Assembly (NCBI RefSeq): GCF_902170305.1
Contig: NZ_CABHWW010000033.1
Coordinates: forward strand, 248,001 to 312,000
Length of the DNA stretch: 64,000 bases
Origin: Yersinia alsatica
Lineage (GTDB): Bacteria; Pseudomonadota; Gammaproteobacteria; Enterobacterales; Enterobacteriaceae
Direction of reading: 5' to 3'
The translations under genes and the position numbers were made by a program. The notes beneath the pieces were generated by a model that was not told the origin of the DNA, did not search any database, and saw nothing but the letters and a program-made list of their open reading frames with translations. This document shows, piece by piece, positions 58,579-64,000 of the stretch. Within the stretch, counting starts at the first letter, position 1, and each line of letters begins with the position of its first letter.

Positions 58579-58931
58579 AAATTTGTCCGTTAGTTAACAA
58601 CTTGGTGGATTGTCTAGCCCACCGACAAATGAGTCAATCATCAATTAACCCCCGCCATCTGTGAAGTACAAGGATGTTAGCTGCGACCCCAATGACTTTA
58701 GCTAAAAAGCAGTTAATGGGAAAAACCATTAAAATAGACAATTACTGTATAAATAACCATAATAAAGATCTGAAATCTTCAGGCGTTATTGTTGCAGTCA
58801 GTTTGGATGCGGACAGCGCGCAGAAACCGTAGCGTACATAAGTACGTGAGGATTTCGAGCACTGCCCAAGTTCAAAATGACAAATAAAATAGCCTGTACC
58901 TAGTCTAATCGTTTTTTATTAAGGTCGTTTT
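58579..58931. other. yabI-polB divergent intergenic region
   Basis: This 353-base gap contains both promoters, a possible ERIC-like end at 58677-58699 (AGCTGCGACCCCAATGACTTT, the inverse of an end near 48.74 kb) and copy B of the dispersed repeat. No ORF of interest is seen. Confidence 0.5.
58809..58869. repeat. Dispersed palindromic repeat (copy B)
   Basis: GCGGACAGCGCGCAGAAACC ... AGCGTACATAAGTACGTGAG ... TTTCGAGCACTGCCCAA matches copy A at 54245-54322 with few changes and without the central insertion. The centre is the palindrome CGTACATAAGTACG. It lies about 60 bases before the polB start. Confidence 0.78.
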
Positions 58932-61304
58932 GTGGGTCAAACCCGTCAGGGCTTCCTGCTAACTCGCCACTGGCGCGACACGCAGGCTGGCACCGAAGTT
59001 GAATTCTGGTTAGCAACCGATGAGGGGCCACAGCAAGTGAGGTTACCCCCTCAGCCCTCAGTGGCTTTTATCCCGGCCGAACAACGCCAACGGGCCGAAA
59101 CCGTGCTGCGTAATGAACGCCGCTGGCAATTGCGCCCTCTTGAGCTAACCGACTTCCACCAACGCCCGGTTCTGGGGCTATATTGTAGCCAACATCGCCA
59201 ATTAATCCGCCTGGAAAAGCTGCTCAGAGAAAGCGGCGTGAATGTCTATGAAGGTGATATTCGCCCGCCAGAACGTTTCCTGATGGAACGCTTTATTACC
59301 GCACCGGTATGGTTTAGTGGCGAAGAAAATGGTCATGGCCCGCTGCTTAATACCCAAATGAAACCTGCCGAGGAGTATCGCCCAGCCCTCAAACTGCTGT
59401 CGCTGGATATCGAAACCAGCGAGCATGGCGAACTTTATTGCATTGGTTTAGAAGGCTGTGGTCAGCGTCAGGTTTACATGCTCGGCCCGCCAAATGGCAG
59501 TTCGGCGGATGAAGCCGCACTGGACTTCAAACTGGAATATGTCGCCAGCCGCCCGCAACTATTAGAGAAATTGAATCAGTGGCTGGCAGAGCATGATCCT
59601 GATGCCATTATCGGCTGGAATCTGGTGCAGTTTGATTTACGCGTATTACAAAAACATGCTGATCGCTATCAGATCCCACTGCGCTTTGGTCGCGGCGGTA
59701 ATCTGCTGGAGTGGCGTGAACATGGTTTTAAACAGGGGCACTTTTTTGCCTCCGCTGCGGGTCGGCTGATTATTGATGGCATTGAAGCACTCAAATCTGC
59801 CACCTGGAATTTCCCCTCATTTAGTCTGGAATCTGTCTCGCAGACCTTGCTGGGTGAAGGCAAAGCCAGCGATAGCCCCTACCAGCGGATGGACGAAATC
59901 AACCAGCGCTTCGCCCATGATAAACCGGCGCTGGCCCGCTATAACCTGAAAGATTGTGAACTGGTAACGCGGATTTTTGCCAAAACCGAGCTACTCAGCT
60001 TCTTGCTCGAGCGCTCAACAGTCACCGGGCTGGCGGCTGATCGCAGTGGCGGTTCCGTTGCCGCATTTACCCATCTTTATCTGCCACGGATGCACCGTAT
60101 CGGCTATGTGGCACCTAATTTAGGCGAATTACCGGAAGAGCACAGCCCCGGCGGCTTTGTGATGGACTCCCAACCCGGTTTATATGACTCGGTGCTGGTG
60201 CTGGATTACAAAAGCCTCTATCCATCAATTATTCGCACCTTTTTGATTGATCCGGTCGGTTTAGTGGGGGGCATGTCCCAGCCGGATGAAAAGCATTCGG
60301 TACCCGGTTTTCGCGGCGCTTGGTTCTCACGCGACAAACATTGCTTACCTGCCATCGTCAACCAAATCTGGCAGGGGCGAGAAGCGGCTAAACGCCAGCA
60401 AAATAAGCCATTATCACAAGCATTAAAAATCATCATGAATGCCTTCTATGGCGTCTTGGGCTCCAGTGGCTGCCGATTTTTTGATCCCCGGCTGGCCTCA
60501 TCAATTACCTTGCGCGGCCACGATATTATGCGCCAAACCCGTGAATTGATTGAAGCGCAGGGCTATCAGGTGATTTATGGCGATACCGACTCAACCTTTG
60601 TCTGGCTGAAAAGTGCCCATAGCGAGGAGCAAGCATCCCGCATTGGCAAAGCGCTGGTACAGCATGTCAATCAATGGTGGCAGGCGCATATTCGGCAAAC
60701 CTATGATTTACCCTGTGCGCTGGAACTGGAGTTTGAAACCCATTATCGACGCTTTCTGATGCCCACCATTCGCGGGGCGGAGCAAGGCAGTAAAAAACGC
60801 TATGCCGGGCTGATTTCAACCCCAACTGGCGACCAGATGATATACAAAGGGCTGGAGACCGTTCGCACCGACTGGACGCCGCTGGCCCAGCAATTCCAGC
60901 GCGAGCTGTATTTGCGTATTTTCCAGCAGCAGCCTTATCAAGATTATGTGCGAGATTACGTGGCTCGCACCTTGAATGGTGAGTTAGATGAGCAGCTTAT
61001 TTACCGCAAACGCCTGCGCCGACGGCTGGATGACTATCAGCGTAATGTCCCGCCACATGCCAGAGCCGCGCGTCTGGCAGATGAATACAACCGCAAGCTC
61101 GGCCGCCCGCTGCAATACCAGAATGGCGGCTGGATAAGCTATGTCATGACCACGGCTGGCCCCGAACCATTAGAAATCCGACAATCCCCTATTGATTACG
61201 ATCACTACCTAACTCGCCAGTTACAACCGGTGGCAGACGCTATACTTCCCTTTATGCACGATGACTTTACAACACTGATAACCGGTCAGATGGGGTTATT
61301 TTAA
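58932..61304 (+). CDS. polB: DNA polymerase II
   Basis: PolB (790 residues) is a family B polymerase with proofreading, used in replication restart and translesion synthesis and in E. coli part of the SOS response. The exonuclease motif I is [19 protein letters not shown], polymerase motif [16 protein letters not shown], motif [16 protein letters not shown], and motif [12 protein letters not shown]. The start is a GTG preceded by AAGG; no clear LexA box was identified by eye. The E. coli order polB-rapA is preserved. Confidence 0.97.
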   Translation: MGQTRQGFLLTRHWRDTQAGTEVEFWLATDEGPQQVRLPPQPSVAFIPAEQRQRAETVLRNERRWQLRPLELTDFHQRPVLGLYCSQHRQLIRLEKLLRESGVNVYEGDIRPPERFLMERFITAPVWFSGEENGHGPLLNTQMKPAEEYRPALKLLSLDIETSEHGELYCIGLEGCGQRQVYMLGPPNGSSADEAALDFKLEYVASRPQLLEKLNQWLAEHDPDAIIGWNLVQFDLRVLQKHADRYQIPLRFGRGGNLLEWREHGFKQGHFFASAAGRLIIDGIEALKSATWNFPSFSLESVSQTLLGEGKASDSPYQRMDEINQRFAHDKPALARYNLKDCELVTRIFAKTELLSFLLERSTVTGLAADRSGGSVAAFTHLYLPRMHRIGYVAPNLGELPEEHSPGGFVMDSQPGLYDSVLVLDYKSLYPSIIRTFLIDPVGLVGGMSQPDEKHSVPGFRGAWFSRDKHCLPAIVNQIWQGREAAKRQQNKPLSQALKIIMNAFYGVLGSSGCRFFDPRLASSITLRGHDIMRQTRELIEAQGYQVIYGDTDSTFVWLKSAHSEEQASRIGKALVQHVNQWWQAHIRQTYDLPCALELEFETHYRRFLMPTIRGAEQGSKKRYAGLISTPTGDQMIYKGLETVRTDWTPLAQQFQRELYLRIFQQQPYQDYVRDYVARTLNGELDEQLIYRKRLRRRLDDYQRNVPPHARAARLADEYNRKLGRPLQYQNGGWISYVMTTAGPEPLEIRQSPIDYDHYLTRQLQPVADAILPFMHDDFTTLITGQMGLF

Positions 61305-61579
61305 TCGTAATTGGGCTGTTTTAGGGGTGACGAAGCGCTCGCCTTCCATTACCATAGCGCCCTTGCCAAAATTCGCATCAATCACATTTACATAACCGAC
61401 CCGAATTCTGTCTGCGAGTGCTTTTTCAGACAGACTCGTTAGCCACGCAGCTTGCGTGGACGGTAAACTATTGCCAGTAACTTGATTATTAATCTCTATA
61501 AGTGATTATTTACCAAAACATTATCTACAAAAGATTTTCTACCAATAACTGTCCAACAAAAAAATCGAGCCGATAATTT

Positions 61580-64000
61580 ATGCCTTTTACACTTGGTCAA
61601 CGCTGGATCAGCGACACAGAAAGCGAACTTGGATTGGGTACTGTCGTTGCCATTGACGTACGCATGGTCACCTTACTGTTTCCCGCAACCGGTGAAAACC
61701 GCCTTTACGCCAGAAATGACTCGCCAATCACCCGAGTAATGTTCAATCCGGGCGATACCATCACCAACCACGAAGGCTGGCAGCTGAAAGTGGAAGAAGT
61801 GACTCAAGAAAATGGGTTGATTACCTATATTGGGACCCGTTTAGATACTGAGGAAACCGGCGTTTCAATGCGTGAAGTTTTGCTCGATAGCAAACTGACT
61901 TTTAGCAAACCACAGGATCGGTTATTTGCCGGCCAGATCGATCGTATGGATCGTTTTGCCCTGCGTTTTCGTGCCCGTAAGTATCAGAGCGAGCAATTCC
62001 GCCTGCCATGGAGCGGGCTGCGCGGTATCCGTGCCAGCTTAATCCCACACCAATTGCATATCGCTTATGAAGTGGGCCAGCGCCATGCGCCACGTGTATT
62101 GCTGGCCGATGAAGTGGGCTTGGGTAAAACCATCGAAGCCGGGATGATAATCCACCAGCAACTGCTGGCTGGCCGCGCCGAGCGCGTACTGATTGTGGTA
62201 CCGGAAAGCCTGCAACATCAGTGGCTGGTCGAGATGCTGCGCCGCTTTAACCTGCGTTTCTCGCTGTTTGATGACAGCCGTTATTCCGAAGCGCTGCTGG
62301 ATAGCACCAATCCGTTTGAAACCGAACAAATGGTGATTTGCTCACTGGATTTCGTGCGCCGTAATAAGCAGCGCTTAGAACAGTTGGCTGATGCAGCTTG
62401 GGATCTGTTGGTGGTGGATGAAGCGCACCATCTGGCCTGGAGCGAAGAGGCACCAAGCCGCGAATACCAAGTTATTGAACAGTTGGCTGAACATATTCCC
62501 GGTGTCTTACTGTTGACGGCAACCCCAGAGCAATTAGGGCAACAGAGCCACTTTGCCCGCTTGCGTTTGCTGGACCCAGATCGCTTCCACGATTACGAAG
62601 AGTTCGTCAATGAACAGCAGAAATATCGCCCAATTGCTGATGCCGTAACACTGCTGCTGGGTGGTGAACGTTTAGCGGATGATAAGCTGAACCTGCTGGG
62701 TGAACTTATTAATGAGCAGGATATTGAGCCGCTGCTGAAAGCCGCGAATAGCCAAAGTGACGATAGCGAAGCGGCGCGCCAAGAGCTAGTGACCATGCTA
62801 ATGGACAGACACGGTACCAGCCGTATCTTGTTCCGCAACACCCGTAATGGCGTGAAGGGTTTCCCGCATCGCGTCTTGCACCAGATAAAGTTGCCATTGC
62901 CGACGCAGTATCAAACAGCGATTAAAGTGTCCGGGATTATGGGCGCGAAGAAGACGCTGGAAGCGCGTGCCAAAGATATGCTTTATCCTGAGCAAATCTA
63001 CCAAGAATTTGAGGGTGAAAACGCTACTTGGTGGAACTTCGACCCTCGCGTTGAGTGGCTGCTTAACTATCTGGTTGCTAATCGCGGTGAGAAAGTACTG
63101 GTTATCTGTGCGCAAGCCGCCACTGCTTTACAGCTTGAGCAAGTGCTACGTGAGCGCGAAGCTATCCGTGCGGCAGTGTTCCATGAAGGTTTGTCGCTGA
63201 TTGAACGTGACCGCGCTGCTGCCTATTTTGCCTCTGAAGAAGATGGCGCACAGGTGTTGCTGTGTTCAGAAATCGGCTCTGAAGGGCGCAATTTCCAGTT
63301 TGCTTGCCAATTGGTGATGTTCGATTTGCCATTTAACCCGGACTTGCTGGAACAGCGTATTGGCCGTCTGGACCGAATCGGTCAGAACCGCGAAATTCAG
63401 ATCATGGTGCCATATCTGGAAAATACCGCGCAGGCCATATTGGTGCGTTGGTACCACGAAGGTTTGGATGCTTTCGAGCACACCTGCCCGACGGGCCGCA
63501 CCATTTATGATAGTGGCTATCAAGAGCTAATTGGTTATCTGGCGACCCCGAATGAACAGGAAGGCTTGGATGAATTTATCCACACCTGCCGTCAGCAGCA
63601 TGAAGGGCTGAAACTTCAATTGGAACAGGGTCGTGACCGCCTGCTGGAAATGCATTCCAATGGTGGCGAACATGGGCAAGAGTTGGCACAAATCATTGCT
63701 GACCAAGACAATGACGTTAACTTGGTCAGTTTTGCGCTCAATCTGTTCGATATTGTGGGTATCAATCAAGAAGATCGCAGCGACAATTTGATTGTGCTGA
63801 CGCCTTCTGACCATATGCTGGTACCGGACTTCCCGGGCTTACCACAGGATGGCTGCACAGTGACATTCGATCGCGAACAAGCTTTATCGCGAGAAGATGC
63901 TCAGTTTGTCAGTTGGGAGCACCCCATCATCCGCAATGGTTTGGATCTGATCTTGTCCGGTGATACTGGCAGCTGCGCTGTTTCTCTGTTGAAAAACAAA
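61580..64000 (+). CDS. rapA: RNA polymerase-associated ATPase RapA (3'-truncated)
   Basis: The first 807 of roughly 970 residues are present; the frame stays open to the window end. RapA (HepA) is a Swi2/Snf2 ATPase bound to RNA polymerase that recycles it after transcription. The N-terminal Tudor-like domains ([20 protein letters not shown]) precede the ATPase: Walker [14 protein letters not shown] near residues 175-187, DEAH in [10 protein letters not shown], and the second helicase lobe with [12 protein letters not shown] and [11 protein letters not shown]. The ATG follows AATTT and has no strong Shine-Dalgarno sequence, but it matches the family N-terminus. The 275-base gap after polB holds a small hairpin CCACGCA/TGCGTGG at 61443-61459 and nothing else notable. 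Confidence 0.96.
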   Translation, partial: MPFTLGQRWISDTESELGLGTVVAIDVRMVTLLFPATGENRLYARNDSPITRVMFNPGDTITNHEGWQLKVEEVTQENGLITYIGTRLDTEETGVSMREVLLDSKLTFSKPQDRLFAGQIDRMDRFALRFRARKYQSEQFRLPWSGLRGIRASLIPHQLHIAYEVGQRHAPRVLLADEVGLGKTIEAGMIIHQQLLAGRAERVLIVVPESLQHQWLVEMLRRFNLRFSLFDDSRYSEALLDSTNPFETEQMVICSLDFVRRNKQRLEQLADAAWDLLVVDEAHHLAWSEEAPSREYQVIEQLAEHIPGVLLLTATPEQLGQQSHFARLRLLDPDRFHDYEEFVNEQQKYRPIADAVTLLLGGERLADDKLNLLGELINEQDIEPLLKAANSQSDDSEAARQELVTMLMDRHGTSRILFRNTRNGVKGFPHRVLHQIKLPLPTQYQTAIKVSGIMGAKKTLEARAKDMLYPEQIYQEFEGENATWWNFDPRVEWLLNYLVANRGEKVLVICAQAATALQLEQVLREREAIRAAVFHEGLSLIERDRAAAYFASEEDGAQVLLCSEIGSEGRNFQFACQLVMFDLPFNPDLLEQRIGRLDRIGQNREIQIMVPYLENTAQAILVRWYHEGLDAFEHTCPTGRTIYDSGYQELIGYLATPNEQEGLDEFIHTCRQQHEGLKLQLEQGRDRLLEMHSNGGEHGQELAQIIADQDNDVNLVSFALNLFDIVGINQEDRSDNLIVLTPSDHMLVPDFPGLPQDGCTVTFDREQALSREDAQFVSWEHPIIRNGLDLILSGDTGSCAVSLLKNK

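Overview
The window reads as chromosomal DNA of an enterobacterium, most likely a Yersinia. Gene order follows the E. coli 2-minute region (thiB-polB-rapA side through leu, ilvIH, cra, mraZ...ftsZ-lpxC, secMA, guaC, ppdD-hofBC, nadC), but with insertions relative to E. coli. ERIC-type intergenic repeats and protein divergence also fit Yersinia. An intact tna operon suggests an indole-positive species; that is an inference, and no species is claimed. There is no prophage, insertion sequence, plasmid or CRISPR array. The ends cut nadC (5' part missing) and rapA (3' part missing).

Region 1 (1-7.6 kb): end of nadC; a small type IV pilus operon (ppdD-hofB-hofC) with overlapping start and stop codons; guaC on the opposite strand; coaE-zapD-yacG; mutT.

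Region 2 (7.6-29.5 kb, minus strand): secA behind secM, whose nascent-chain arrest motif is recognisable but altered at two positions; a divergent DUF721/DciA-like gene; then the complete dcw cluster transcribed mraZ-rsmH-ftsL-ftsI-murE-murF-mraY-murD-ftsW-murG-murC-ddlB-ftsQ-ftsA-ftsZ-lpxC. Most junctions overlap or nearly touch. The cluster builds lipid II, exports and cross-links it at the septum, and assembles the divisome. A consensus promoter and a row of MraZ boxes precede mraZ.

Region 3 (29.5-39 kb): an AT-rich gap, alaE, cra, ilvIH, a long-chain acyl-CoA ligase, leuO, and a 0.9 kb AT-rich region before leu.

Region 4 (39-48.5 kb): leuLABCD with promoter, leucine-rich leader peptide and attenuator, then tnaCAB with a CRP-site candidate and a TnaC leader containing the WFNID motif, convergent with setA.

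Region 5 (48.5-64 kb): the sugar-phosphate stress locus (setA, an SgrS-like 3' RNA module, sgrR) split by a glycyl-radical enzyme and its activase (ybiW/ybiY type); thiBPQ preceded by a TPP riboswitch whose P3 arm holds a large insertion containing a dispersed repeat; yabI; a second copy of that repeat; polB; rapA.

The most unusual observations are the enlarged TPP riboswitch, the SgrS-like element lying beyond the glycyl-radical enzyme gene, the altered SecM arrest sequence, the DciA-like gene, and an 18-bp in-frame duplication at the start of leuC. Starts were moved from the longest frame to a codon with a Shine-Dalgarno sequence or family alignment support in mutT, secM, the DciA-like gene, lpxC, ftsZ, ddlB, murC, alaE, ilvI, leuO, leuB, leuC, setA, the activase, sgrR, thiB, thiP and thiQ.
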